Shown: positions 27,171 to 34,908 of the stretch, piece by piece
Layout: every line of letters begins with the position of its first letter
How positions within the stretch are numbered: position 1 is the first letter of the stretch
Assembly (NCBI GenBank): GCA_946415375.1
Contig: CAMKSF010000006.1
Coordinates: 17,426-81,425, forward strand
Source of the DNA: an uncultured Clostridia bacterium
GTDB lineage: Bacteria; Bacillota; Clostridia; TANB77; CAG-508
Direction: 5' to 3'
DNA length: 64,000 bases
Made by a program: the position numbers and the translations under genes
Notes under the pieces: model-generated
Told to the model about the DNA's origin: nothing
Database searches by the model: none
What the model saw: only the letters and a program-made list of their open reading frames with translations

Positions 27171-27794
27171 ATGAACTTTTGGTTAATAACGATATTAACA
27201 GTATTAATAGTCTTAACAATACTAACTATAAGCGTTTTGTCTATGAAAATAAAATTAGAAATTAGAAAATTAAAAATAAATATACATAAATATAATGATA
27301 AGATAACAAATAAAGAAAGCAAAGCTTATTTGAAAATATATATATTAAAAATAATAAAAATAGCAGAAATTGACTTAAAGAAAATTGATTTTAAAGATGA
27401 AAAAATAAGAAATAAATTTCAAAAACAACTTGAAAAGAATAAATTCAATTTAGATACAATAAAACTTTTAAGAGGTATTGATTACATAGTAGAAAAAATG
27501 AACTTAAATATAAATATAGGAACAGAAGATTCCGCAATAACAGCAATAAGTGTAGGAATTATATATTCGGTTATATCAAATTATTTAAATAAAAAAGTTA
27601 AAGATATTAGAGAGATTAAATATAACATTAATCCTATTTATAAAGGCGAAAATATTTTAGATATAGAATTAGATAGTATAATTACCTTAAAGTTTGAAAA
27701 TATTAAAAATATAATTATATTTTTTAGAAAAGGAAGTGGAAATAATAATGTCAGATCATCCAATAGAAAGTCTCATGCATACTGCAATGAATAG
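27171..27794 (+). CDS. ytfI: DUF2953-type protein (YtfI-like)
   Basis: The 207-residue protein has an N-terminal membrane helix (about residues 3-25) followed by a basic soluble part with strands such as LNINIGTEDSAITAISVGII and YNINPIYKGENILDIELD, as in DUF2953 proteins. It overlaps the following ytfJ gene by 47 bases. The ytfI-ytfJ pair is a conserved sporulation-linked arrangement, which supports the assignment more than the sequence alone. Confidence 0.75.
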   Translation: MNFWLITILTVLIVLTILTISVLSMKIKLEIRKLKINIHKYNDKITNKESKAYLKIYILKIIKIAEIDLKKIDFKDEKIRNKFQKQLEKNKFNLDTIKLLRGIDYIVEKMNLNINIGTEDSAITAISVGIIYSVISNYLNKKVKDIREIKYNINPIYKGENILDIELDSIITLKFENIKNIIIFFRKGSGNNNVRSSNRKSHAYCNE

Positions 27795-28353
27795 CATAAA
27801 AGATATGATAGATGTAAATACAATAATAGGTGAGCCTATTCAGGCTCCTAATAATATAGTGGTAATCCCTATTTCAAAAGTATCTTTTGGGTTTGCAGCA
27901 GGAGGGAGCGAATATAACGGAGAAACAGTAAATCAATATAAGAAGCAAGAAAAAGATGAGCAAATTGAGTATAGATTACCTTTTGGAGGAGGTTCTGGAG
28001 CAGGAATAACACTTTTGCCAGTTGCATTTTTAGTAATTCAAGGCGAAATGGTAAAACTCTTACCAGTTAATCATTCAACATCATTAGATAAGCTATTAGA
28101 CTATATCCCAGATTTATTCGAAAAAGTAAATTGTATGATAAATAAGTCAATGAATAGTAAAGAAGAACAAACAGATAAAATAATAAGTACAATTCAAAAG
28201 AATAGTAGTAAAGAAGATAAATCTACTGAAAAAACTAAAGAAAATGAAATAAAAGAACAGATAAAAATTGAAGAACTAGAAGATGAAATGGATGTCTATA
28301 ACAAAAAAGAAACAATAAATGATGACGATTTTGATGAATATGATGAAGAATAA
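27748..28353 (+). CDS. ytfJ: sporulation protein YtfJ (GerW family)
   Basis: I start this gene at ATG 27748 (AAGGAAG upstream), giving 201 residues. The conserved core is MSDHPIESLMHTAMNSIKDM, GEPIQAPNNIVVIPISKVSF, FAAGGSEY, PFGGGSGAGITLLPVAFLV. After residue 130 comes a long acidic/Lys-rich tail not usual in the family. In Bacillus the GerW protein is needed for proper spore germination. It fits with gpr and the Spo0E-like gene as evidence of a spore former. Confidence 0.92.
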   Translation: MSDHPIESLMHTAMNSIKDMIDVNTIIGEPIQAPNNIVVIPISKVSFGFAAGGSEYNGETVNQYKKQEKDEQIEYRLPFGGGSGAGITLLPVAFLVIQGEMVKLLPVNHSTSLDKLLDYIPDLFEKVNCMINKSMNSKEEQTDKIISTIQKNSSKEDKSTEKTKENEIKEQIKIEELEDEMDVYNKKETINDDDFDEYDEE

Positions 28354-28384
28354 AAATGATGTTTATAGGCTTTAAATAGATATT

Positions 28385-28420
28385 CGAAAAGTAAAGAAGT
28401 AGTAATTTCTTTACTTTTTT
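28385..28420 (+). terminator. terminator before mtaB
   Basis: AAAAGTAAAGAA (28387-28398) pairs with TTCTTTACTTTT (28407-28418), followed by TT. Confidence 0.8.
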
Positions 28421-28473
28421 GATATTTTATGATATAATTTTTTAGAAAAAAATTAGAAAGAGAGTAAATAAAA

Positions 28474-29799
28474 TTGGAAGGAATAAAGAAAGTAGCATTT
28501 TTAACGCTAGGTTGTAAGACGAATCAATATGAAACAAATGGAATGATGCAAAAATTTATTGAAGCTGGATATGAGATTTGTAATATTGAAGAAAAACCTG
28601 ATGTTTATGTTGTTAATACATGTACAGTAACCAATATAGCAGACAGAAAATCTAGACAATCTTTAAGAAGAATTAAAGAAAAAGGTAAAACTATAATAGT
28701 AGCTGTTGGATGTTATGCACAAGTTGCAAAAGAGCAATTAGAAAATATGCCAGAAATAGATATTGTATTAGGAAATAAAGAAAAAAAAGATATTTTAGAA
28801 TATATTGAAGAGTTTTTAAAAGAAAAAAGTAATAATGATGGAAAAAGAATACTTCAAATGGTTGAGGTTGCAGATATTTCAAAACAAAAAGATTATGATG
28901 AATATGGATGTATTACATATACAGAAAGAGCAAGAACAGAGATAAAGATTCAAGATGGATGTAATAATTTTTGCACATATTGTGCAATACCACTTGCAAG
29001 AGGAAGGATAAGAAGTAGAAAAAAAGAAAATATTTTAAAAGAAGTAGAAATTATTGCAAATAGTGGAATTAAAGAAATTGTACTTACAGGAATACATATT
29101 GCATCATATGGAAAAGATTTTGAAAATGAGTACAAACTAATAGATTTATTAGAAGATTTAAATAAAGTTCAGGGAATAGAAAGAATTAGATTAGGTTCAC
29201 TAGAACCAACAATTGTAACTGAAGAGTTTGTACAAAGACTTTCGAAATTAGAAAAAGTTTGCCAGCATTTCCATTTATCACTTCAAAGTGGATGTGATGA
29301 AACTTTAAAAAGAATGAATAGAAAATATACTACACAGGAGTTTAAAAAAGTAGTAGAAATATTAAGAGGGCATTTTAAAGATGTTAATTTAACAACAGAT
29401 GTAATTGTAGGATTTCCAGGGGAAACTGATGAAGAATTTGAAACTACATATAAATTTTTAAAAGAAATTGCTTTTTACAAAATGCATATATTTAAATATT
29501 CTAAAAGAGATGGTACAGTAGCTGCGAAAATGCCAAACCAAATTGATGGGAATACCGCAGAAGAAAGAAGCAGAAAATTAATAGAGCTATCTGAAAGAAA
29601 TATGAAAATGTATAATGAAAAATATATAGGAAAAGAAGTTGAAGTTTTATTTGAAGAAAAACAAGGTGATTACTGGATAGGACATACTAATAATTATATG
29701 GTTGCTAAAGTAAAAAGTAAAGAAAAATTAGAAAATATGATAATACATATTAAGGTTTGTAGAGCAGAGAAAGAAGCTATTTGTGGTGAGGAAAAATAG
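28474..29799 (+). CDS. mtaB: tRNA threonylcarbamoyladenosine methylthiotransferase MtaB
   Basis: MtaB is a radical-SAM enzyme that turns t6A37 into ms2t6A37 in tRNA. The 441-residue protein starts at TTG 28474. The UPF0004 domain (TLGCKTNQYETNGM, NTCTVTNIADRKSRQ, VGCYAQ) supplies one cluster. The radical-SAM domain has CNNFCTYC (about residue 162) and a GFPGETDEEF motif, and a C-terminal TRAM domain ends the protein. The family call is based on GCKTNQYE, typical of MtaB rather than MiaB. Confidence 0.95.
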   Translation: MEGIKKVAFLTLGCKTNQYETNGMMQKFIEAGYEICNIEEKPDVYVVNTCTVTNIADRKSRQSLRRIKEKGKTIIVAVGCYAQVAKEQLENMPEIDIVLGNKEKKDILEYIEEFLKEKSNNDGKRILQMVEVADISKQKDYDEYGCITYTERARTEIKIQDGCNNFCTYCAIPLARGRIRSRKKENILKEVEIIANSGIKEIVLTGIHIASYGKDFENEYKLIDLLEDLNKVQGIERIRLGSLEPTIVTEEFVQRLSKLEKVCQHFHLSLQSGCDETLKRMNRKYTTQEFKKVVEILRGHFKDVNLTTDVIVGFPGETDEEFETTYKFLKEIAFYKMHIFKYSKRDGTVAAKMPNQIDGNTAEERSRKLIELSERNMKMYNEKYIGKEVEVLFEEKQGDYWIGHTNNYMVAKVKSKEKLENMIIHIKVCRAEKEAICGEEK

Positions 29800-29809
29800 A
29801 TGAAATCTA

Positions 29810-29838
29810 TTGACAATAATAAAGTAATATAGTATAAT
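29810..29838 (+). promoter_or_regulatory. sigma-A promoter of the regulator-suf operon
   Basis: TTGACA (29810-29815), 17 bases, TATAAT (29833-29838). The -10 box lies inside the left arm of a large palindrome. Confidence 0.85.
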
Positions 29839-29864
29839 GTTAACTATGGTTAACATTATACTAT
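29829..29864 (+). promoter_or_regulatory. palindromic operator over the suf-operon promoter, also a terminator-like hairpin
   Basis: Two perfect 16-base arms (29829-29844 and 29849-29864) flank TATG; the core is GTTAAC-N4-GTTAAC. It covers the -10 box and the transcription start, the normal place for a repressor of the DtxR/MntR kind. The regulator gene begins 44 bases later. T residues after the right arm mean the same hairpin could end mtaB transcripts. Confidence 0.75.
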
Positions 29865-29907
29865 TTTTTATTTTCAAAGTATACAAAAAATAGAGAAGGG
29901 AAAGTAA

Positions 29908-30354
29908 ATGATTTCAAAATCACAAGAAGAATATTTAAAAACGATATACATTATTCAAAAACAAGATAAGCAACCAAGAGTAACTGATATAGCTGAAAAA
30001 ATGAATTGTACAAAGGCAAGTGTAAATAAGTCTTTAAAAATTCTTACAGAACAAGAATTAATTAATTATGAGCCTTATGGAAAAATTGAATTGACAGAAG
30101 AGGGAACAAAGCTTGCTAAAAAGATTTTAGAGGCAAATGATATTGTATATTTATTTTTAAAAGAAATATTAGGAGAAGAAAAAGATATAGCAGAAGAGGA
30201 AGCAAAAGAAATAAAAATGGTAATGAAAGATACTACACTAAACAAACTTGCAAAATATGTTCATCAAGAACTTGGACTATATAGTTTAGATTGTGGGTAT
30301 GATATAAATAATGAGCATTGTATAGAATGTGCTAGGAGGAATGTTAAAAAATGA
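29908..30354 (+). CDS. DtxR/MntR-like metal-dependent transcriptional regulator
   Basis: The 148-residue protein begins MISKSQEEYLKTIYIIQK and has a winged helix-turn-helix (RVTDIAEKMNCTKASVNKSL) and a short dimerisation/metal region. The closing part has four cysteines (LDCGYD, HCIECARR), an unusual end that could bind metal or an iron-sulfur cluster. No SH3-like third domain is present. Its stop overlaps the sufC start (ATGA), so it is the first gene of the suf operon. Control of Fe-S assembly through the palindrome upstream is the obvious inference. Confidence 0.82.
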   Translation: MISKSQEEYLKTIYIIQKQDKQPRVTDIAEKMNCTKASVNKSLKILTEQELINYEPYGKIELTEEGTKLAKKILEANDIVYLFLKEILGEEKDIAEEEAKEIKMVMKDTTLNKLAKYVHQELGLYSLDCGYDINNEHCIECARRNVKK

Positions 30355-31088
30355 AAGAATTGCTAAAAATAACTAATTTACATGCAAATGTAGGAGAAAA
30401 AGAAATTTTAAAAGGATTAGATTTAACTATAAATAAAGGAGAAACTCATGTAATAATGGGACCAAATGGTTCTGGAAAATCAACAACTGCAAATGTTATA
30501 TTAAACAATCCTGAATATAAGATAACAGAAGGAGATATTTTTCTTGAAGGAGAAAAAATAAACGATTTAAAAACAGATGAAATTGCTAGAAAAGGTGTAT
30601 TTATGTCATTTCAATCTCCAGAAGAAATACCAGGGATTTCTGTAATGAATTTCTTAAAATATGCTAAAAATAAAACAACCGGAGAGCCTGTAAAAGTATT
30701 TCAATTAAAAGAAGAAATTGAGAATAATATGCAGGAATTAAAAATGAATTCAAGCTATTTAAATAGAAATTTAAATGTAGGTTTTTCTGGTGGAGAAAAG
30801 AAGAAAACAGAAATACTTCAAATGCTTACACTAAACCCAAAATTAGCAATTTTAGATGAAACAGATTCAGGACTTGATGTTGATGCTATAAAAATTGTTT
30901 CAAAAGGAATAAAAATGTTTAGTAACGAAAATAACGCTACTTTAATAATTACTCATGGTACAAAGATTTTAAAAGAACTTGATGTAGATTATGTGCATAT
31001 TTTAGTTAATGGACAAATCGTTGCAACAGGAACAAGTGAACTTGCAAAAGAAATAGAAGAAAATGGATATGCGAAGTATATAAAATAA
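30351..31088 (+). CDS. sufC: Fe-S assembly ATPase SufC
   Basis: SufC is the ABC-type ATPase of the SufBCD scaffold. The 245-residue protein has Walker A GPNGSGKSTT (about residue 37), the Q-loop, signature NVGFSGGEKKKTEILQ, Walker B LAILDETDSGLDVDA and the H-loop TLIITHGTKIL. It overlaps the regulator gene by four bases. An antisense gene separates it from sufB. Confidence 0.97.
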   Translation: MKELLKITNLHANVGEKEILKGLDLTINKGETHVIMGPNGSGKSTTANVILNNPEYKITEGDIFLEGEKINDLKTDEIARKGVFMSFQSPEEIPGISVMNFLKYAKNKTTGEPVKVFQLKEEIENNMQELKMNSSYLNRNLNVGFSGGEKKKTEILQMLTLNPKLAILDETDSGLDVDAIKIVSKGIKMFSNENNATLIITHGTKILKELDVDYVHILVNGQIVATGTSELAKEIEENGYAKYIK

Positions 31089-31089
31089 A

Positions 31090-31109
31090 AAAGTGGTAAA
31101 GACCACTTT
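31090..31109 (-). terminator. terminator of the suf-gap coiled-coil gene
   Basis: AAAGTGGT (31090-31097) pairs with ACCACTTT (31102-31109). The long T run is on the minus strand; on the + strand only TTTGATT follows, so suf transcripts may pass. Confidence 0.7.
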
Positions 31110-31111
31110 GA

Positions 31112-31363
31112 TTAACGAGATTTCGAGCTAGTATCATGTGTTATTCTTGAAGCTGAATCAAAACGTGCACTATCAGGTGAATAAACTGATCTTTTTAAAA
31201 GGCTTTTAAGGGTAGAATTATCTTTTGCTAGCACAGCATTTTCTTTTGCTAGTACAGTATTTTTTTCTTCAAGCTGAGCTATATATTGTTGCTGCTTTCT
31301 AGAAATAGATAATTGAGCACGAAATTGAGCTCTTGAGCTAGCGCTCTTACTTGGATCTAACAT
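31112..31363 (-). CDS. antisense coiled-coil protein in the sufC-sufB gap, 83 aa
   Basis: The minus-strand gene has an excellent AAGGAGG site and its own promoter and terminator. The product has a Ser/Arg-rich head, a central coiled coil with near-repeats (NTVLAKENAVLAKDNSTL) and a Ser/Asp/Arg-rich tail. It has no membrane segment, unlike the other four suf-gap genes. Codons such as AGC, GCG and CTA make it less AT-rich than the suf genes. Function is unknown. The coiled coil could mediate dimerisation. Confidence 0.7.
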   Translation of the reverse strand: MLDPSKSASSRAQFRAQLSISRKQQQYIAQLEEKNTVLAKENAVLAKDNSTLKSLLKRSVYSPDSARFDSASRITHDTSSKSR

Positions 31364-31394
31364 AATATATAAACCTCCTTAAAATTTACATAAC

Positions 31395-31423
31395 ATTATA
31401 ACATGAGAAAAGAGATTTGTAAA
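31395..31423 (-). promoter_or_regulatory. promoter of the sufC-sufB gap gene
   Basis: On the minus strand TTTACA (31418-31423), 17 bases, TATAAT (31395-31400). Confidence 0.75.
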
Positions 31424-31443
31424 GAAAAAATGAAAGGAAAAAA

Positions 31444-32841
31444 ATGAAAACAAATTTAGACGAAATAAATAGAAATATATATGATATAAAAAATAAAGAT
31501 GAGTATGATTTTAAAATCCAAAAAGGATTGACAAAAGAGATTATAGAAGAAATTTCAAAACAAAAAAATGAACCTGATTGGATGTTGGAAATTAGACTAA
31601 AAGCTTTAGAAACATATAATAAGTTGGAACTTCCTACATGGGGACCAGATTTATCTGAACTTAATATGGATGAAATAGCAACTTATGTAAGACCAAAATC
31701 AAAGCTTAATAATAATTGGGAAGATGTTCCTGAAGACATAAAAAATACATTTGATAGACTTGGTATTCCAGAAGCGGAGAAAAAATCACTAGCAGGAGTT
31801 GGAGCTCAATATGACTCTGAAGTTGTATATCATAGTATAAAACAAGAACTTGTTAAGCAAGGTGTTATATATACAGACATGGAAACAGCTGTAAGAGAAT
31901 ATCCTGAAATAGTAAAAGAACATTTTATGAAATGTGTTCCAATGTCAGACCATAAATTTGTTGCACTTCATGCAGCAGTATGGTCTGGAGGGTCTTTTGT
32001 ATATGTTCCAAAAGGAATAAAAGTGGATATCCCATTGCAGTCATATTTTAGATTAAATTCTCCAGAATCTGGACAATTTGAACATACATTAATCATTGTA
32101 GAAGAAGGGGCATCACTTCACTTTATAGAAGGCTGTTCAGCACCAAAGTATAATAAAGTAAATCTTCATGCAGGATGTGTAGAACTATATGTAAAAGACA
32201 ATAGTTATTTAAGATATTCTACAATAGAAAATTGGTCAAAAAATATGCTTAATTTAAATACAAAAAGAGCAATAGTAGGAAAAAATGCACAAATAGATTG
32301 GGTATCTGGATCTTTCGGATCAAAAATTTCAATGCTTTATCCTATGAGTATATTAAATGGAGAAGGAGCAAAAACAGAATATACGGGAATTTCATTTGCA
32401 GGACATGACCAAAACTTAGATACAGGATTTAAAGTAATTCATAATGCACCAAACACATCAAGTGTTGTAAATTCAAAGTCAATTTCAAAAAATGGTGGAG
32501 TTTGCACATATAGAGCGCTTGTTAGAGTAAATGAAAATGCAAAGAATTCAAAATGCTCAGTATCTTGCGAATCACTTATGTTAGATGATATTTCAAGGTC
32601 AGATACAATACCTGTAAATGATATTAGAAATGATGAAGTGGAATTTTCACACGAGGCAAAAATAGGGAAGATAAGTGATAAAACAATATTTTATTTAATG
32701 TCTAGAGGAATTTCTGAAGAAGATGCAAAAGCAATGATAGTAAGAGGATTTGCTTATCCTATTTCAAAAGAACTTCCACTAGAGTATGCAGTAGAAATGA
32801 ATAATTTGATTAATTTGGAATTAGAAGGAGCAATAGGCTAG
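31444..32841 (+). CDS. sufB: Fe-S cluster scaffold protein SufB
   Basis: SufB carries the nascent cluster in the SufBCD complex. The 465-residue protein shows the family sequence throughout: LPTWGPDLSELNMDEIATYV, GVGAQYDSEVVYH, AAVWSGGSFVYVPKGI, EGASLHFIEGCSAP and the C-terminal DEVEFSHEAKIGKISD with MSRGISEEDAKAMIV. The start has GAAAGGAAAAAA upstream. It is flanked by antisense small genes on both sides; I found no obvious + strand promoter directly upstream. Confidence 0.97.
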   Translation: MKTNLDEINRNIYDIKNKDEYDFKIQKGLTKEIIEEISKQKNEPDWMLEIRLKALETYNKLELPTWGPDLSELNMDEIATYVRPKSKLNNNWEDVPEDIKNTFDRLGIPEAEKKSLAGVGAQYDSEVVYHSIKQELVKQGVIYTDMETAVREYPEIVKEHFMKCVPMSDHKFVALHAAVWSGGSFVYVPKGIKVDIPLQSYFRLNSPESGQFEHTLIIVEEGASLHFIEGCSAPKYNKVNLHAGCVELYVKDNSYLRYSTIENWSKNMLNLNTKRAIVGKNAQIDWVSGSFGSKISMLYPMSILNGEGAKTEYTGISFAGHDQNLDTGFKVIHNAPNTSSVVNSKSISKNGGVCTYRALVRVNENAKNSKCSVSCESLMLDDISRSDTIPVNDIRNDEVEFSHEAKIGKISDKTIFYLMSRGISEEDAKAMIVRGFAYPISKELPLEYAVEMNNLINLELEGAIG

Positions 32842-32858
32842 TAAAAAAATATAAAAAT

Positions 32859-32890
32859 GCCCCCCAATGGCGAAAAACGCCAATGGGGGC
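32859..32890 (-). terminator. GC-rich terminator of the first sufB-sufD gap gene
   Basis: Arms rich in C and G (CCCCAATGGCG with CGCCAATGGGG) stand out in this AT-rich sequence. The T-rich tail is on the minus strand only. Confidence 0.8.
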
Positions 32891-32895
32891 ACTAG

Positions 32896-33090
32896 TTAAG
32901 TAATAATTGCTAGTAAGACAATAACTACAGCAGGAGAGCTTGCTATAATTACTCCAAGGATTCCTATAAAAAGAATTCCTTTCCAAATCCGATAATACAA
33001 CTTAGGATTTCTTTTGGGAATCTCAACTGAAAGTACTGCAGAGACACCTGTTAATAATAATCCTATAATCACGATGAAATTGATGAACAT
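32896..33090 (-). CDS. antisense two-helix membrane peptide, 64 aa
   Basis: I start this at the ATG at 33090 (GAAGGAG upstream); a longer ORF would run through the leader hairpin. The product has two hydrophobic helices (MFINFIVIIGLLLTGVSAVL and WKGILFIGILGVIIASSP onward) joined by a basic loop (PKRNPKLYYR). It has its own promoter, a structured leader shared with the sufD-sufS gap gene, and a GC-rich terminator. Family and role are unknown; small size and hydrophobicity suit a toxin-like or membrane-regulatory peptide, which is inference. Confidence 0.7.
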   Translation of the reverse strand: MFINFIVIIGLLLTGVSAVLSVEIPKRNPKLYYRIWKGILFIGILGVIIASSPAVVIVLLAIIT

Positions 33091-33099
33091 ATTTTTCTC

Positions 33100-33132
33100 C
33101 TTCACGTGTATCACCCCACGTTTGGGTACTAC
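33100..33132 (-). promoter_or_regulatory. structured leader shared with the sufD-sufS gap gene
   Basis: On the minus strand the leader reads ACCC-AAAC-GTGGGGTGATAC and then ACGTGAAGGAG. The ACCC/GTGGG part folds as a small hairpin. A close relative stands before the gene at 34909-35124. Confidence 0.55.
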
Positions 33133-33156
33133 AAAAAACACTTAAGTATATTTTGT

Positions 33157-33185
33157 AGTATATCACAAAATATAAAAAAATGCAA
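33157..33185 (-). promoter_or_regulatory. promoter of the 64-aa gap gene
   Basis: On the minus strand TTGCAT (33180-33185), 17 bases, TATACT (33157-33162), with an extended TGA before the -10 box. Confidence 0.7.
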
Positions 33186-33273
33186 ATGAAAGGTTAGTTT
33201 TAATATAGATTATGTGAGTAGAAATAAACAATTATAATAATATAGAATCATGAATAGTGAAGAACAAAAAAGT

Positions 33274-33294
33274 CCCCCGCCAACGGGCAGGGGG
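33274..33294 (-). terminator. GC-rich terminator of the 33-aa gap gene
   Basis: CCCCCGCC pairs with GGC-A-GGGGG (one bulged A) around an AACG-type loop. ACTTTTTTG follows on the minus strand. Confidence 0.8.
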
Positions 33295-33300
33295 TCGAGG

Positions 33301-33402
33301 TCAGAGTGCAGCAATCAGTATTGCTGCAATATAGGACATAAGCCCTATTGCAAAAATACCAAAAGTAGCTACACCTATTGCAAATTTGTCGATTTTATGC
33401 AT
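33301..33402 (-). CDS. antisense single-helix membrane peptide, 33 aa
   Basis: AAAGGAGG precedes the ATG at 33402. The product begins MHKIDKFAIGVATFGIFAIG and ends in a hydrophobic AAILIAAL, so it is almost entirely one or two short membrane helices. It has its own promoter and terminator. The size and look recall holin-like type I toxins, but no antisense RNA or direct repeats like those of the loci at 36.6 and 45.8 kb are visible. Unknown function. Confidence 0.65.
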   Translation of the reverse strand: MHKIDKFAIGVATFGIFAIGLMSYIAAILIAAL

Positions 33403-33442
33403 GATTTTTCCTCCTTTGAATTACAACTTATGTTATACTTAT

Positions 33443-33471
33443 ATTATACCACAAAATGCCGGAAAAATCAA
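33443..33471 (-). promoter_or_regulatory. promoter of the 33-aa gap gene
   Basis: On the minus strand TTGATT (33466-33471), 17 bases, TATAAT (33443-33448). The spacer ends TTTTGTGG, resembling the spacers of the neighbouring gap-gene promoters. Confidence 0.75.
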
Positions 33472-33479
33472 AAAAAGAT

Positions 33480-33511
33480 AGCCCATAATGATGCAACGCA
33501 TCAAAAGGGCT
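33480..33511 (-). terminator. terminator of the 53-aa gap gene
   Basis: AGCCC/GGGCT outer and TGATGC/GCATCA inner pairs form a hairpin. On the minus strand ATCTTTTTTT follows. Confidence 0.75.
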
Positions 33512-33516
33512 AAGTT

Positions 33517-33678
33517 TCAGAAAATATGTGTGACAAGCAGAAGCGTAAACCATATTGCTCCTACTATGCCAATTAGTTTATATCCGAGATTGGATATAAA
33601 ACGGAACTTGATGTCTAGTAGACTCACAGTCGCTAGTGATACACCTGTTATAAAGAAATTAAAATCAGTAGTAGTCAT
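33517..33678 (-). CDS. antisense two-helix membrane peptide, 53 aa
   Basis: AAAAGGAGG precedes the ATG at 33678. The product begins MTTTDFNFFITGVSLATVSL, has a short basic loop (DIKFRFISNLGYK) and a second helix (LIGIVGAIWFTLLLVTHIF). Codons such as CTC, CTG, GTC, ACG and TCC are frequent, unlike the AT-rich use of the suf genes. It has its own promoter and terminator. Unknown function. Confidence 0.68.
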   Translation of the reverse strand: MTTTDFNFFITGVSLATVSLLDIKFRFISNLGYKLIGIVGAIWFTLLLVTHIF

Positions 33679-33742
33679 TTCTCCTCCTTTTATCTGAAAC
33701 TAATTTTCTATAGTACTTATTAAGTATCAATGATACAACACT

Positions 33743-33771
33743 AATATATCACAAAAGAAAGCAAAAATCAA
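33743..33771 (-). promoter_or_regulatory. promoter of the 53-aa gap gene
   Basis: On the minus strand TTGATT (33766-33771), 17 bases, TATATT (33743-33748), with a TTTTGTGA spacer end as in the neighbouring gap promoters. Confidence 0.7.
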
Positions 33772-33789
33772 ATTATGTAAAATTTATAG

Positions 33790-33826
33790 AAAGGAAGCTA
33801 ACTTTAAGGTTAGCAAAAATAAAAAT
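33790..33826 (+). promoter_or_regulatory. hairpin between the Shine-Dalgarno and the sufD start
   Basis: AAAGGA lies about 31 bases before the sufD ATG, far too distant in linear form. Between them GCTAAC (33797-33802) and GTTAGC (33809-33814) form a perfect stem. Folding would bring the ribosome site closer, and its GTTA-type sequence echoes the regulator operator at 29.8 kb. Confidence 0.5.
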
Positions 33827-34873
33827 ATGATTTTAAATGAAACACCAATAAGAACTTCAAAAAATTATAAAATAAATAATATAGAATTAGATTTAGAATT
33901 GCCAAACAAAATAGAAGAATTTGAAGGCTTAACAATATCTGGAGATACTTCAAATTTCAAGATTTCTGATGATGTAAGTAAAGTTCCATTAAAATATGGT
34001 AATGGAAAAAAACTAGAAAATCAAATTTTTGAAAAAGGCAATAAAAATATTAAGATTAATGAAACTAAAACTGGCTCGTTATATCTTGATTTTAATTTTA
34101 ATGAGGAAGATAAGAATTTAATTGAGAATATAGAAATTGAAGCAAATACAAAATCAAAAACTACTATATATATTAAATATATGTCTGATGATAATTATGA
34201 ATGTTATCATAATGGCATTATTAGAGTAAATGCTAAATCAAACTCAAAAACCAATATAGTAATAGTAAATATGCTAAACAATAAATCAAACAATCTATTA
34301 AGTATAGAAAATAATTTAGAAGAAAATGCAAGAGTTGACTTTTGTATTGTTGATTTTGGGGGAAAGACAAGCGTTACGAATTATTATTCAAATATAAACG
34401 GAAATGGTGCAAAAGCCAGTATTAACACAATATATTTAGGAACTGAAAATCAAGTTTACGATATAAATTATATTGCTGAACTATTTGGAGAAAAAACAGA
34501 AACAAATATTGAGGTTCAAGGAGCATTAAAAGATGAAGCTAAAAAGAATTTTAAAGGAACAATAGATTTTAAAAAAGGCTCTAAAAAAGCCAAAGGTGAT
34601 GAAAACGAATTTTGCATGCTTTTATCAGATAAAGCTAAATCAAAAGCACTTCCAATGCTTCTTTGTACAGAAGAAGATGTAGAAGGAAATCATAGCTCAG
34701 CAGCAGGAAAAATTGAAGATGATAAATTGTTTTACATTATGAGTAGAGGGATTTCTGAAAAAGATGCGATGAAACTGATTGTTAAAGCTAAGTTTAATAA
34801 AATTATAGAAATGATAAAAGATGAAGAGCTAAAGCAAGAAATTGTTGGGGAGATAGATAAAAGAATGGAATAA
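33827..34873 (+). CDS. sufD: Fe-S cluster assembly protein SufD
   Basis: SufD pairs with SufB in the SufBC2D complex. The 348-residue protein is shorter and more divergent than SufB. It has the same beta-helix pattern and the diagnostic C-terminal end: ALPMLLCTEEDVEGNHSSA, then DDKLFYIMSRGISEKDAMKL. The conserved His of NHSS is present. Context between sufB and sufS confirms the identity. Confidence 0.92.
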   Translation: MILNETPIRTSKNYKINNIELDLELPNKIEEFEGLTISGDTSNFKISDDVSKVPLKYGNGKKLENQIFEKGNKNIKINETKTGSLYLDFNFNEEDKNLIENIEIEANTKSKTTIYIKYMSDDNYECYHNGIIRVNAKSNSKTNIVIVNMLNNKSNNLLSIENNLEENARVDFCIVDFGGKTSVTNYYSNINGNGAKASINTIYLGTENQVYDINYIAELFGEKTETNIEVQGALKDEAKKNFKGTIDFKKGSKKAKGDENEFCMLLSDKAKSKALPMLLCTEEDVEGNHSSAAGKIEDDKLFYIMSRGISEKDAMKLIVKAKFNKIIEMIKDEELKQEIVGEIDKRME

Positions 34874-34874
34874 A

Positions 34875-34905
34875 TCCCCCAGTGACATAATACGTCACTG
34901 GGGGA
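34875..34905 (-). terminator. GC-rich hairpin of the sufD-sufS gap gene
   Basis: TCCCCCAGTGAC (34875-34886) and GTCACTGGGGGA (34894-34905) pair perfectly over 12 bases. The T-rich tail is weak on both strands. Confidence 0.7.
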
Positions 34906-34908
34906 GGT

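Noticed and set aside
33274..33294. + strand transcription terminators ending the suf operon early
   Set aside because: The GC-rich hairpins in the suf gaps lack T tracts on the + strand, so they should not stop suf transcripts efficiently.
33250..33697. Two + strand ORFs of 87 and 69 codons in the sufB-sufD gap
   Set aside because: They run through GC-rich terminator hairpins and have no ribosome site. The minus-strand genes at 33301-33402 and 33517-33678 have promoters, strong ribosome sites and terminators.
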